Shown here piece after piece: positions 43,813 to 56,420 of a DNA stretch of 64,000 bases. Source of the stretch: Rhynochetos jubatus (taxonomy: Eukaryota > Chordata > Aves > Eurypygiformes > Rhynochetidae); NCBI GenBank assembly GCA_027574665.1, contig CM050664.1, positions 17,448,774 through 17,512,773 of the forward strand, read 5' to 3'. The position numbers and the translations under genes are program-made. The notes under the pieces were generated by a model, which searched no databases, was not told where the DNA came from, and saw only the letters and a program-made list of their open reading frames with translations. Within the stretch, counting starts at the first letter, position 1. Each line of letters starts with the position of its first letter.

Positions 43813-46800
43813 CATTTGAATTTTGCAGTCTCTGGAGAGGAGAAATCTGCCCCGACCTCCGGCAAGCAGTGCATATTCCCAGGGATGCAGGTGTCTCAGA
43901 GCTTCACTTCACTCTTCCCTATGGCCTTGCACCCACCGGAGGCTCTGCGGTGTGGGGTGTGGGTGAGGACATGCTGCCCACAGCCACTGTTCCCTGGGGC
44001 AGGAGAGGGCGGTGAGCTCCCAGTGCTGCTCCCTGATGCTGGGAAGAGCAGCCAACACTCCAGGTGCTGCTCGCAGAAGCATGGGCAGGAGGTGCTCTGG
44101 GCAGGGAGCAGCACCTGGAAGAGGTGTCACCATCAGGTCCCAAAAAAAGATGCTCTGGCAAAGCCTGTCAGATGTGCCCCCACCACCCTGCAGATCCTTG
44201 AAGCCAGCACTGGGGGGATTAGGGGGCAATGGGAAGGTGATGGAAGAGCTGGGGATGCTCAGAGGCCAACAACAACAGTGCTGTCCCCAGACAGTCCCCA
44301 TCACCGATGCAAGCACTCCCCCTTCCCAGGACAGGGTGGGCAGGTGGGCACAGCAAAGATGGGGAATTTTCGATTCCAGCAGCCCCGTTCCTCCCAGTGA
44401 GGTCCTGGTTTCTCATCCCCTCCCCACACTGCTCAGCCCCCCCGCAGTGCTCAACGCCATAGGGGGTCTCCAGGGAGGCGGGGGGCCCCAGGGGGGCTGC
44501 AGCTGAGCCAGTCTGGGCCTGCTGTGCCCCCTCCACGACTCACCCACACCCTTCCCACGATGTCTGCCTGGCCCGAGAGGACCTGCCAGCATGGGCAGGG
44601 GTCTGCATCCCAGCGTGGGAACATGGTGTGGCCCCACAGTCAGGGCAGGGAGATGTTTACCTGCCCTGTCTGAGGGGCAGGTGTGCCCCCATGGCCTGGA
44701 AACCTCTCAGGGCTCCCCTGGCTGAAGGGAAAGACAAAAAAAGGGAAAGGCAAAAGATACCAAAGCATAAAAATTGACATTTTGTTCATAGCCGAGTTGG
44801 TGGTTCCATCCAAGCCATTCCCAAGGGTGGGCTGTGGGCATAGGGCTCATGTCACCTCAGTCCCCAGCCTGCGAGTGCCAGGGTGCTGTGGGGGCTCTGG
44901 GTGGTGGTGGGCACTCAGAGGGGTGCTGGGGAGCCCACCTGCAAGTCTGGAGCAGCGAGAAGGTGCCAGGAGCCAGAGCTCCCCAGGCCTGTCAGCTTCA
45001 GGCAGGTCTGGTGGACCTGGTCTGGCCAAACTCATTGGCCCACTCTTTTCACTCCTGGAAGCATCAAGGGGGTTCGGATAAGGAATTTTTGAAAAATGAA
45101 TAAATCAAGTTGTTCCCTTCCGGCAGAAGGAAAAGGCCTCCAAAAAATGTCAGTTAGAAATAATCCAAGTGATTTGTTTGGAAAATTTTGAAGCACAGGT
45201 CCTCCCAAGAGCCAGGATGGCCTCTTGGCCTCACTCTCCAAAGCCAGGAACCAAGAGCCAAGACCCCAGCTCCAGGCAGGAAGCCTAGAAACTCTCATAG
45301 CCACGTCTCAAGCTGGAGCCCAGCGGAGTCACAGGCCATCTGCAGCTGAGCCAGGATGAGGACCTCACCTGGAGCCAGAGCTGGGCCTCCCTGGGGCTCT
45401 CCGGACATGGGGATCCAGCCTTCCAGGGTCCAGTCTGCTGGCTTAGTTCAGGAAAACTGGCTTTTCCAGAGGGTAAAACCAGTTTGGGAATTTTTTAACC
45501 AGCCCTAGCTCTTGAACATCAAGCATGGTACTGGCCTTGGATGAGACTCGGGGGCTGGTGCATGTTAGCTGCCGGTGTGGAAATCAGTTTATTTCTCCTT
45601 GGCAGCCCCCACACGCACCACGCCAGTGGCAGACCCCAAGGTGCCATCCCACAGGATGTTTTCCTGCTCCACAGCTCCAGACTTCATTCCTGTTCATGAA
45701 TGTGCTGAACAGCTCTGCAGAATTGTGTTAGCAGCCATCTGTTAGCTGGACAGTACTCATGGTTTCTCTAGACCTCAAGAGACCTCCTCCATCATTTTCT
45801 GAAGTGCTCTTACTGTCAGACAGAAGGTCTCTGAGGGTTTCTCGTGAGGTTCAAGTGTTTATAGCACAGTGAAAACTCCTCAACAAGGTGTTGTCTGTGC
45901 ACTTCCAGCCCTCAGACCTCTTGGAGACCTGGCTATCAGAGGATGTTGAGCATCAGCTCTTTGAAAGCCAGCAGCCTTTCCGTCATTGCCACAAGGGAGG
46001 CTAAATAAGCAGGCATCTGGAACCACTTCCCATGTCGGATAGTATGGCCTTCACCAGGCCAAAGGATCAGCCTCACCTACTGCTGAATTTTTGGTGTTTG
46101 GCTAACTCTCGTGGGATGTGTCCTGCAGAGGTGTTGGCATGAGCAGGTCGGCACCATGTGCTGAGCACCGTGTGAGAAGTGCTGGTGAAGGTGCTTGGCT
46201 CCTTGGTTGCTCTGAGGCCAGCAGCAGGTTTCTGGCATGGGTTAAATGACGTAGAGCTGGATTCTGTCATCCTAACTAGCTCTTCATGGAATGTTTCTCT
46301 GAGACAAGCTCTCCCAGGCTGGTTGGTAGTCATCCACAGGATGCCATCAGCTTGTTCCTTTAGGCTGACTGCAGTGGTCATCCAATATTTTGGTTCATGA
46401 ATTCTAAGGGGAAAGAGAAGGTAACAAACGAGTTTCTCTTGTACTACTCCCATGGCGCTATTTGTCAGGGTACCTTTACAGATGCAAGAAGAGAGGAAAG
46501 TAGATGGTTTAAGCCCCATGGCTTTATCTAAGCCATCTACAAAACCCCACAGGGAAGGGGTGAGATCTCCAGAGGCTGGGAGCATTCAAACGCAGGCAAA
46601 GCAGCTCTGACAAACGGATGGAGCTGGAGGTGATGGTTCAGGAGGGGATAGCATAGATAATGGGAGACAGGCACTGTGCTAGTGATTCTCTGCCTGAAGA
46701 GATTGCAGATGGAGCAGCTCTAGGGCATCAGAGCTACGTGAGGCCTTTGTCTCTATGGCACATGGTGGGCACTGGTGTGCAGGGCCGCCTGGCACAGAAC

Positions 46801-48900
46801 AGATCTTCAGCAGGTGTCAAGAAACGTGACAGAGAGACCACATTTCTGTTTCTCAGGACTTTTCTTTCACATTCTCACCACTCTCCTCCATCTTTCTCTT
46901 ATTCATCTCTCTTGTCTTTGACCTCTCCCCTCCTCCTTCCAAATTTTCTCTTTTCCCAAGTTTCTTGCTGTTTGGCTGCTTGTTCTCCCATTCCCGTCAG
47001 GGATGATAAATCACCTCTTTGGATGAACGTCATCAACATACCAGACTCATCCTTCTTTTGACCTCCTCAGCTCTGAGCCACTTCCAGGAGGTAAGAACTG
47101 GACCCAATTACGCTGGAGAGGAGATCACCAGTTGACCCGGTGAAACAGGAACCGGTCCATTCCCCCTTTTTTCTCCAGTTACAAGTCCTGCCCTCACCTC
47201 TCCCGCATGTTCAGTGGAGACAGCACATCCCTCTGGCCATCATGCTGTGCATCCAGCTGGGGCACCTCATGCTTAAGAGATGGCCATGTACACGTGCCCC
47301 TCTCTTTCTCTTGATCTCCCTTACCTTGATCCCCCCTTTCCCTCCCCCAACACACATCTGCTCACACAGTTCCAGAGAATTCGTTTCATCTCACCATTGT
47401 ACCGTTTATTTCTTTCCAGAGAGTTAAAAGCCTGTCTCCCTTGATTTAGTGAGTCAAGAGTGGCTGGGAGGGAGGGGGGAGAAGAAAAGAATGAAAGAAA
47501 GAAATAAAATAATGAGAAAAAGGTCTTGGGAACATCTGGAGTTGCTCTTAAGCAAGATGCAATATTCTCGGCCAGATGTTGAGTGACTGGCTTCTACTTG
47601 GGAAACGTCAACATGTCAGACATCGAAATCCCACTCGACACCACCTTCCCTTCCCCTCTTTTCCGCCGCCTTGCCCTGTCTTGGCTGTGCTGCCCGCAGC
47701 ACCAAGAGGAAGGGGTGGTTTGTCTGGTACCTTGCTAAGTGTTACCGGGAGGTATCAACAGGCCAAGCTTGTCTCTTGGAAACAACCAGTTTACCAAGCA
47801 GAGGGATATGGAAAAGCTGGGTGAGCTCATGGCGGTGCTGCCATGGAGGAGGCAGACCCAGGCAGCTGAGGATGCATCTGCAAGTGGTTCCAAAGAGCCA
47901 GGAATAGAGCTGCAGCAGGACAGTCCGGGTGGTGAAGCCATCTGAGATATCTGGCAGCAAGACGTTCCCAGCAATGCGAAAAGACCTTTCTCAGACCCTG
48001 GGTGAACTCAACTGAGCAGACAGCTGCCAGCGAGGCAGGAAGAGGGCAGGCACGCCAGTGGTCTTGGGGCTGCGTCCCCAGAGAAAGGAGCTCTTGGACA
48101 GACCAGTCATACTGAATCATCGTCATCAGTGTAAATGGATTATGAGGACTTATAACAGCTCCAGACCTGTCTGGGTGAGCGGGGAGAGCACGTCAGTGAA
48201 AGCTGGTGTAGCTGAGGGGGTGACGTCCATCCTGAGCTGGACATGCTTCCTGTACCGCAACACCCCACAGCAGCAGCCAGCAGCAGCCACTGGAGGTGTC
48301 ATCCCTCACGGGCTGGATGCAGCCCTTCCATCGGCTGCCTGGGCCAACACCGTAGAGCCTTCTGCTCTTGGGGTGCCCCTCTGCAGTACCATGGACATGG
48401 TCCGTCATCCCCTGCCCCATAGTGCCCTACCATCACCCACTTGGTGATGCTCAGGAGCGAAATACTCCTTCTTCCCACCTGTGGTTTATAAATTATGAGC
48501 TGCGATGTGAAAAAGCAGAACTGGAAGTTAATCAGAGGAAAATCCCAGTGAGCTGCTTGGGAAGAGGACTGGCACCCCAGGACAAGGGCAATGCTAGGAT
48601 ATAATCTGCACAGGGTTAGAAGCATCTCTGAGCAGCAAATAAGCTCTGGCTGCTTTCTGAGGTGCTTCCCCAGGTCCTTCCCATGCTGCCTGGGGAAGCA
48701 CCTCATCCTCTACCCCTGCACAAGGATGGGATCGGTGGGACCCAACCCCACATCATATGGGGGTCCCTCTGCCTTGCCCTCCAGAGTTGGACATGGGGTG
48801 GACCAGGGTAAAAGTGCCAAGCACAGGTACCAGACAAGCCAGATCCTCCATGAGATCCCCACAGGATGTCCCCACTCCCACACCCCCCACCCCACAGCAG
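43813..48900. other. Intergenic, unassigned
   Basis: No recognised gene. From about 45700 to 48130 the composition changes (longer open stretches, C/T-rich 46840-47000, purine-rich 47463-47522), as can happen over old retroelement sequence, but I could not assign a family. The longest frame here (minus strand, 46073-46585) shows no known domain. Confidence 0.4.
47463..47522. repeat. Purine-rich (GAAA)n-like tract
   Basis: ggagaagaaaagaatgaaag then aaagaaataaaataatgag: an imperfect GAAA low-complexity run. Confidence 0.75.
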
Positions 48901-49074
48901 CGGGGCAGGGTACCCAGTGTGAGGGGGGGCCCAGAGCATGGGCATCCTGGGGCAGGGGTGGCCAGGCTCAGGTGGCTGTGGCGAGGGGGTGGAGCGGCCG
49001 TGGTAATGACAACCAGGTGAGCGGGCAGTGATAAGCCCCCAGGAATGCGGCGGCGGCAGCTGCCGGCCCGCGGC

Positions 49075-49215
49075 TCGCTCAGACCTTGGATGGGCCAATT
49101 AAGTAAATAGAAAATTTGGAGCACGGGATCAAAGCCGGAGCGCGCGGGCTTTATTTATTTGGAAAAGGTCAGATTATATTGGCAGATGTGTTAAAGGAGA
49201 GAGGAGAAAAAAACC
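49075..49215. promoter_or_regulatory. Candidate regulatory element with a TCF/LEF-like site
   Basis: Contains ggccaattaagtaaatag, gatcaaag (49127-49134, close to the TCF/LEF consensus), tttatttatttgg and attatattggcagatg, next to a CpG-rich short block (49045-49080). A motif-level suggestion. Confidence 0.28.
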
Positions 49216-52200
49216 TTTCAAAAACATTGGCCCTGATTTGAGGTTTCCTGACGGGCGGGACGGGTTTTTTCTTTCTTTTCGGGCCATGGGTGGGTAGGAG
49301 TGCTGGCAACGCATGGTGGGGGAGGTGGGAAGGGCACATCCGGCAGGCTTGCCTGCACTGGGCTCACCACCCCTGCTCACCCGCCTCACAACCCCCTCTG
49401 ACAGCAGCGTCAGCCCCAAAAATGGGAGTCCCTCTGGCTTAGAGCCTGTGCCACATCACCTTACACTGGCCGCGGTCCTGTGCAGCTGGCCCCTGCTCTG
49501 CAGTCCCTAGGCAGGTGGGAGAGGTGGTCTGTGAGGTGGACTTGATGAGCTCTGCTCACTACTTCCCTTCCTGGTCCCCCAGCAGCTCCATCAGTGCCAG
49601 GCTAGGCAGCCCAAGGTGATCCTGCCATCACCCCTGGTGCCATCCTGGCTGTCTCTGGCCATCCCAGTCACCACCCCACCACTGCTCTACTGCTGTTATG
49701 GTTTTCCCAGCTTGTGGAGGGGGAAAGCCCGCCGGGGTGGTGCCCCAGACAGGAGCAGGAGAGTGCCCAGCATCACCTCACTCTGCCCATCCCACTCACA
49801 GGCTCACTCTGCCAGGGGACAGGGGGACCCCACAATCGCCTCTCCTCAATGAGCCTGGGGACACCCCCAGTGCCTTTGGCACTGTCCAGCAGTGTTTCCA
49901 ACCTGAGACAGGGCTGAGGTTGGACTGGGTGCCCCAGCTTTCACTCCAGAACACCCCAGGGGTGCTCAGCCAGCCCCCAACACTGCAAAGGGGGACAGAC
50001 ATCACCTCCTTTAGCACCTCAAAACTGCATGAGGGTCACAAAACCCTCAGCATCCCTCATCCCCAGGCTTTGCTGTTTCCCAGCTGGGGAAAGTGATGGC
50101 AGGGGGGCAGGAGGGCAGAGGGGGGACACGGCATGGGCGGCAGCATCCAACACTGAGGTGGGAAGGTGGTTGGAGGGACCTGCGATGGGGGAGAGGAATG
50201 TGTTCGCCCGGGCAGGAAATTGTTGGGCTCGGTGAGCGCGGGACCCGCCTGCTAAGAAAACAAGCGAAGGCCGAAAGGCAGTGGGGGCGCAGAGCCCAGC
50301 GGTGGGGGGGCAGGAAGGGGGCTCCGGGGGCAGGAATGCTGGCTATGTCCCTGCGCCGGGCAGGTGTGCCGGACCTGCTGCCGGCCCCACTGCCGGCCCA
50401 CACCAAAGCTGCAGCTCGGCCGTGGGAGCTGCCCCATTTCCTCTGCACAGGCAGGCATGGAGCAGAGCAGCAGCCTGAGAGGTGCAGGCAGCTCCTCTTC
50501 TTAGTCTTGGCATGGACCTGCCTCAGTTTCCCTAACCTTAAAATCACCCTGTGCATCAGCCTCATGTGGTGGTGAGCCCCATCCTGAGGGTGCCGGGGCA
50601 GGCACGAGGCACCAGCAGGGCTGAGAGCTGCAGGGCTTTGCTGTGCATGGCCCTGGGCCACACTCAGATCCAGGACCAAGGGAGCTTCTGGTCTTCCATG
50701 TCCATGGTTACGGAGGCAAACCCAGCATCACCGCCTGTCACCCTGCTGGGTCTTCTCTGGCTGCATGCCAGGTGCCACAGGGGTTATGGTGTGCAGAACA
50801 GAGCCCACAGAGATGGGAGAGGGTCAGACCAGGAGCAGAGGCAGAAACCAGGGATGATCCTGCTGGAAAGGGCTGGTGTGATGAGGGGACAGTCATAGTG
50901 CTGACCAGGGGCAGGGTTTCCTGGCAGCTGCCTGCTGCCACTGCGCGGCCACCCTGACTGCCTGCCACACCTTGTCCGCACCAAGGGATGCTCAGTGCAG
51001 TCCCAGGATGGGTTTGCAGCCATGGGGTCCGTTCTGTTCCCTTTATGGGACAGCACAGCACAAAATGCCACCTGGATCACGGTGCTGTTTGGAAACTCTC
51101 CTGGCATGTAATACAATATCTGGCAGGGGCGTCTACGACTTTATCTGCAACAGATCAGGTTGGAGTAAAACCTTCTGAGACAGCATCTGGAAGTGGTTTA
51201 ACCTTCGCCAAGTTTTGCATGAAATACCAATTTTCCACCTCTTTCATTTAGTTTATTGAAATTAGGAGGGGAAACTCCCCCTCCTCCCTTCTACCGCTCC
51301 CCCCACCCCCGGGTTCTCCTCTGGGGCAGCTCAGCTTCTCATAGCTCTTCTGGAAAAGCTGACGACGTCATGGAGCTGCGTCTCAGGCCAGGGAGCACCT
51401 CCCCGTGCTGGGACAGGCAGCAGGGCTGCGCCTGCACGGCTGTGTCAGCAGAGCCTGAGATGAAGGCAGCTGAGGCAGGTTGCAGGCAGCAGCAGGAGCA
51501 GGATGGTCCTGGGGGAGCCCACAGTGGCCAGCATGAGAGTGGAAGAGTAGGGATGGGTGCAGCACCCTGGGGTGGTGACCTGGGGCAAAGTCCCACTGTG
51601 CTGAGTACGGACACAACTCATCACATGGGAACCAAGCAGGATTTGTGCGGAGCCACAGGTGGCATCCCAAGGTGGCTGTGCCAAGCTGCCAGCAATGCTG
51701 AGGTTTCAGAGGAGGGATATTTTAACCAAACCTGATATTTTCACCCCACGCTCCATCGTGCCAAGCCGCAGGCCCTTGCTGCAGAGCAGGGAGATGCAGG
51801 CGGCTGAGCAAACCATTGCACACACTGGAAAATCCAGCCAAATTCTGTACTCGGCTTCAAACTGCTCAAGCAGCTGTCAGGCTCCACACCCTCTCCCTGA
51901 AATTTTCCTTTAAAATTTATCACCTGAGGTGGAGGAAAGGGACAGCTTTAGGAAGGGCAGGACTGGCTTTGCCACCAGCTCTGCTTGGTGGGAGCCACCA
52001 GCCGGGTCCCAGGCATTCCCGAGGGGCTGGCTCGCACGTGTGCCATGTTTGCAGGATCCAAGCAGGTGTTTTTAGGATGGACCTGGCATGCTGACTTTTG
52101 GGACAGATTTGCATGTGTTTGTCCATGCAGGGTGGGGGCTCACAGAGGGACCATGTCGTTCCTGGCACAGGGCAGCAACAGTATGTTGTCCCATGGGAGT

Positions 52201-54200
52201 GCTGGCAGCGGACAGGGAACTGGCTCTCCTCCTGCCACAGGGACGAGCGTCAGGGCACAGGGACGTGTCGAGGCCCCTGGTCAGGGAAGATGTGCTGGAA
52301 AGCCGGGAGCTGCATTGCTTCAGCAAGAAACTTGGGTGTTAAAATAACTTCCATCTTCCAGGCTGGAAACACATCCCAGATCTTGCCTGCCAGGAGGCAG
52401 TGCGGGAAATGCTCAGCTGCCTGCAGCTCCCATCGGCACTGGTTCGTCGTGCCGTGGGGACAGTCCTTGCAAGCTCTTCCCTGGACATCCAAGGAGCATA
52501 GGGAGTGTGTTTGGAGGCAGCACCAATCCCAAGCTGCCTTATGCAGCCTGGGCATCCCCCTCCAGGGTTATGAGGCTGCTCGTCCCCTCACTGGCCATGG
52601 GGACCTGGGCTGGGAGCAGCCAGCACAGCACAGCTCTGCCAACTGGACCGGGGTTCAGGGTTCAATCCTGCAAAGGCCTATCCCCACCATGGTCCTGGCC
52701 CGCCAAGGCTGGGGCTCCGAGCTGGCTCCCCTCTCGCCACACGGCTCAGGCCCCAGCCGTGCCGCAGCTCCCTGCTGGGATGCAGCGTGGCCGGGACCAT
52801 ATGTCCCTGCGATGCCGCCTCGATGCTGCTGCCAAGGCTGAGCCTTGCTTCCCACCACTCCCGCTCCTGCAAAAGGGGGATGGAGGGAGAGTGGGCCCCA
52901 TGTGCACATCCTTAGGGTGCAAGTGAGGGGGGAGGGAGCCTTTAGTCCCTCCATGGCCTGGGTTGCGCTTCCACTCTGCTGCAGGGCCTGCTGCAGTGGG
53001 GATGGAGGAGTCATCTCTTGCCCCATGGAGAGGGTCTTTAAGGCATCCTCCACTCCTGCACAGCCCCCAGCCCCTACTCCTCCACTGGAGGAGGGGTTGG
53101 AAGGGCATTTGTTTTCTGCTGGCGTGGGTCCACATGGAGCCCGGCTGCCAGGCGGGGAGGGGAGGCGAGGCTAAGCCAAGAGCTACGGAGCAAGGCGTGT
53201 GAAACTCAAGGTATAGCTGTCCTCGTCCCTGTCCTTCCCCTCCCACCCCTGTCCCCAGAGGACTGTGCCTTTCCCATATGCTGGCAGGGCCAGGCTGGCT
53301 GGGAGCAGGGCCAGATCAGAGCAGTGGATGCACCTGGCTGCAGCAACCCTGGGCTCAGGGGGCTGTGCTGAAGCCCCCCTACTCCAGGGATGAAGTGGGG
53401 AGCTGCTGGAGGCTCCAGGAGCCTCCCCAATCCCAGGCACTCCCTAACACGTGTGGCTGCCACAGCATCCACCTCCTGCCCTCATCACCAGCCCTGGCCC
53501 TGCAAGGGTTGGGCACAGGCTGGGCTGGGCCATGGTGCAGGATGTGACCCGTGGGTGTGAGCCCCCCCAGTATTTGTCCTGGGCACAGTACTGCGTGCTG
53601 TGACTGGCAGGACATGTCTGTCACTGCTGCTGGTGTCAGCGGGACGGCATTCAGCCCGGTGGCAAACATCCCTGCGGGCTGGGGGCAGCAGAAGCTTTAG
53701 GGACCTCTGGGAAACCCAAGCCCCCTTTCAGTGAGTGCAGAGAGGGGTGGGTTATAAGAAAATCCAGCCCCCCGATCCAGCTGGATTTTGGCTCCTTCAT
53801 CTGCCACCTCCCGGTGCTTCCTCAGGGTCCCAGCCAGTGCTTCACAGCTGGGGAAACTGAGGCTCAGAAGGTGGGAACAAGTCCCAGCCTGGCCTCAGCC
53901 AGATGCCACCAGCATCCCCGTGGGATGTGGGGGTCCCCTGTCCCCACTGGGGTGTGGCTGTCCCTGCAGCCTGCCAGTGTGGAGGTGGGATGTGACAGTC
54001 CCCTGCACACAACAACCCTGCTGGGGTTTCTTCCATGTGCTCAGTGACAGCTCCATCCATTTCCCCAGAGCTGGAGCCATCCGGCACCATCAGGGTGACC
54101 AGCCCTGCTCCTCCACAGGGCTTCTCCATCACCGGGCTCCTCCGTCCTGCAAAGCACCGGGGTGTCCCAGTGCCCACAGCCTCCTCCCTGCTCAGTCACA
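49216..54200. other. Intergenic, no gene recognised
   Basis: GC-rich unique-looking sequence on both strands without recognisable domains, RNA genes or mobile elements. Confidence 0.45.
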
Positions 54201-54214
54201 CCTATTTAAAGGTG

Positions 54215-54735
54215 TGAAATGAGCTCATTAAATCAGTGCTGGGCCTCTCTGTCCAAACTGCTCACACAGCTTACAAATGGCTCATTTCCACGCTGTTTCA
54301 TCCTTTCTTCCCCCCACCCCCACCCCCCTTCTTTTTTTGGCTTGGTTTCCAAAGCAAACGAGGTTTCTGTGATCGTGCTATGTGCAGCTACGTGTCTCTG
54401 TCCAGCTCTACAACTTTTCAAGCCACCAGCCAATTTCAACCGGAGTCAACAGAGGGATGGAGAGGTCAGAGATGCTCCATCCCCACATGTCCTGTGGGAA
54501 GGGTGGGAGATGCTGCATCCCAAGCCCTGCTTTCGCTGGACACACAGGAGTCAGATGAGATAAGAACTGAGGAAGATGAAAGGAAGAGCAAGAGCCGAGC
54601 AGCACAAAACTTGTCCAGGGCACTGCCAGGGAGCTCTGACAGTGCATATGGCTCACACCAGACTACCCAGCCACGACTCATCCCTATGGATTAATATTAA
54701 ATCCTGTCAATAAATCAACCATAAGGTGCTTTCTA
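54215..54735. promoter_or_regulatory. Scattered AT-richer stretch
   Basis: Contains gagctcattaaatcag near 54222, a C/T run (54301-54337) and ggattaatattaaatcctg followed by tcaataaatcaac near 54689-54718. Weak candidate for regulatory sequence. Confidence 0.15.
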
Positions 54736-56049
54736 GCTTCAGTCTCTCCCTCGGGACCTGGTGGGCAGAGGAGTGCCATTGCCTGGGGATGAGGACAACC
54801 CGATCACAGGCTCTCCCCTATGCTGCCGTGGCGGGCATCAGGCAGGGGCTGCCTGGCACAAGCAGCCAGTGGCAGCAATGCCATGGGGTCCCAGAGGTGC
54901 TGGCTGTTCCCAGTCCTTGCTCTTCTGCCACTGCCCTCCATTGCAGTCCCTTCAACCACTCCTCGCTCCCGCTCCCTTGCCCCTCCTTTCTTGGCTGGGT
55001 GTTTGCTGGTGCAGGTGCAGGCTGGTCCCCCCCTACCGCTGCCCTTTTTTTAATTAGCTGATAAAGAAAGCGTCCTTTTGAAACAGGTAGGGGATTCCTC
55101 GCATCCCTGGCATTGCTGGGCTGCCTGGCTGTAACCCTATTCCAGTTAAAAGCTTTCTGCACCCGTCCATGGCCCTATGGGCCTCCGGCTCGCCCCACAC
55201 CTGCAGGCAAGTCCTCGCGGGCTGCCCGCTCGGCCACTCAAGCAATTACCCAACGTGATGATTAACTGAGGGAGCGCAGAAGGTATGGGGACTTCGCCCT
55301 GCCAGCAGTGGCTGCCCTTGCCCCTGAGAGGGGGTGGCTGAGTCCCCCCCAGCCTGGGCAGCCCAGCACCCAGCACTGCCTCCGGAGCAATCCCCTATGC
55401 CAGGGACGGAGGTGGGTGTTGGAGGCACCTGGTGTCAGCATCCTCTCCCCGACACCCCCATACCTGTCTCAGAAACCTGGTGGTGTGGGGCACAGGGCTG
55501 TTGCTGCAAAGCCCAGAGCTCGGTTGGTTTCTCTGCTCCTCCCAGCCCTCAGGCAATGGGCTCATGACTTGGGGAGAGAAAACCAGGTGATGGGGCTTGG
55601 AGTCCTCTCCTGGGCAGGGTCTCTGCTCCCTGGCCTCCAGCAGCCTGGAAGCCCTCAATCAGATGGAGGACAGGATTGCCAAGTCCAGCGCATGTCCCCG
55701 ATGCACGTCCCCCTGCTGCACGTCCCCCCGCTGCACGTCCCCCCTGCAGCCCGGCACATCGGCAGGCCTCACGGCGTGCTGGGGCAGCCTGTCAGCACAG
55801 CACGGCTCCCGGCCCCATGTGTTGCCCCTTATATTGCGGAACCAGTAAAAATTATTTCGGCATGTGCCTGTGTGGTCTGCAGCAATGCCCCAGCCTGAGA
55901 TAACCCAAGCAGAGGAAGCCCCAGGCTGAGCTTTTAAATCTTCCTGCCCTTTGCCAGCAACCCCCAAGTGTCTGACCCCCTGTCCCATGGCCAATATCTC
56001 CTCTCTGTACTGTAGAGAAGGCTCGGAGAACCCAACAGCAGCTCCCGGC
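54736..56049. other. Intergenic, no gene recognised
   Basis: GC-rich sequence. The only structure noted is the short tandem repeat at 55690-55752. Confidence 0.45.
55690..55752. repeat. ~15-bp C-rich tandem repeat, 4 copies
   Basis: Units of the form gcacgtcccccctgct follow one another with single-base changes. Confidence 0.85.
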
Positions 56050-56420
56050 GGGGCGAGCCCTGCGCACCACGGCGGTGACGGCATTCAGATCCCGCTTTAA
56101 ATCAATTGCTGCGCCCTGGCAGCTCTATTTCCACGGTCCCGTGTTATTCTTTCACTCAATCATGGGGAGAATGACTCTGTTTTCCTTCAGCAGTTTTGGT
56201 TCTTTTTCCTCTTTTCTTTCTTTCTTCCTTTCTTTCTCAGGGCGAAGGATGGGGTCTGAGCGAATATTCATTTCCACGGTTCCAGCTCATTGAGAACAAT
56301 AAGGGCAGTAAACAGAGGGCAGCATTGCTCAGGAATGCGAAGCATTCGCCTGCGGTTTAAAATTACTAATTTTTTTACAGGCAAGAATATATATATTTTT
56401 AGAGACCTTTAAGGACAGGC
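56050..56420. promoter_or_regulatory. Candidate conserved non-coding element flanking a (CTTT)n tract
   Basis: Repeat-free AT-richer flanks (ctttaaatcaattgctgcg, gaatattcatttcc, gagaacaataagggc with a SOX-like acaat, taaaattactaattt) surround a pyrimidine tract at about 56198-56240. Candidate only. Confidence 0.3.
56198..56240. repeat. (CTTT)n-like pyrimidine tract
   Basis: ctttttcctcttttctttct followed by ttcttcctttctttc: low complexity. Confidence 0.85.

Noticed and set aside
46073..46585. 170-codon minus-strand frame considered as a retroviral or host gene
   Set aside because: No retroviral pol, gag or env motif, no other family signature and no splice or promoter context. Kept only as part of an unassigned region.
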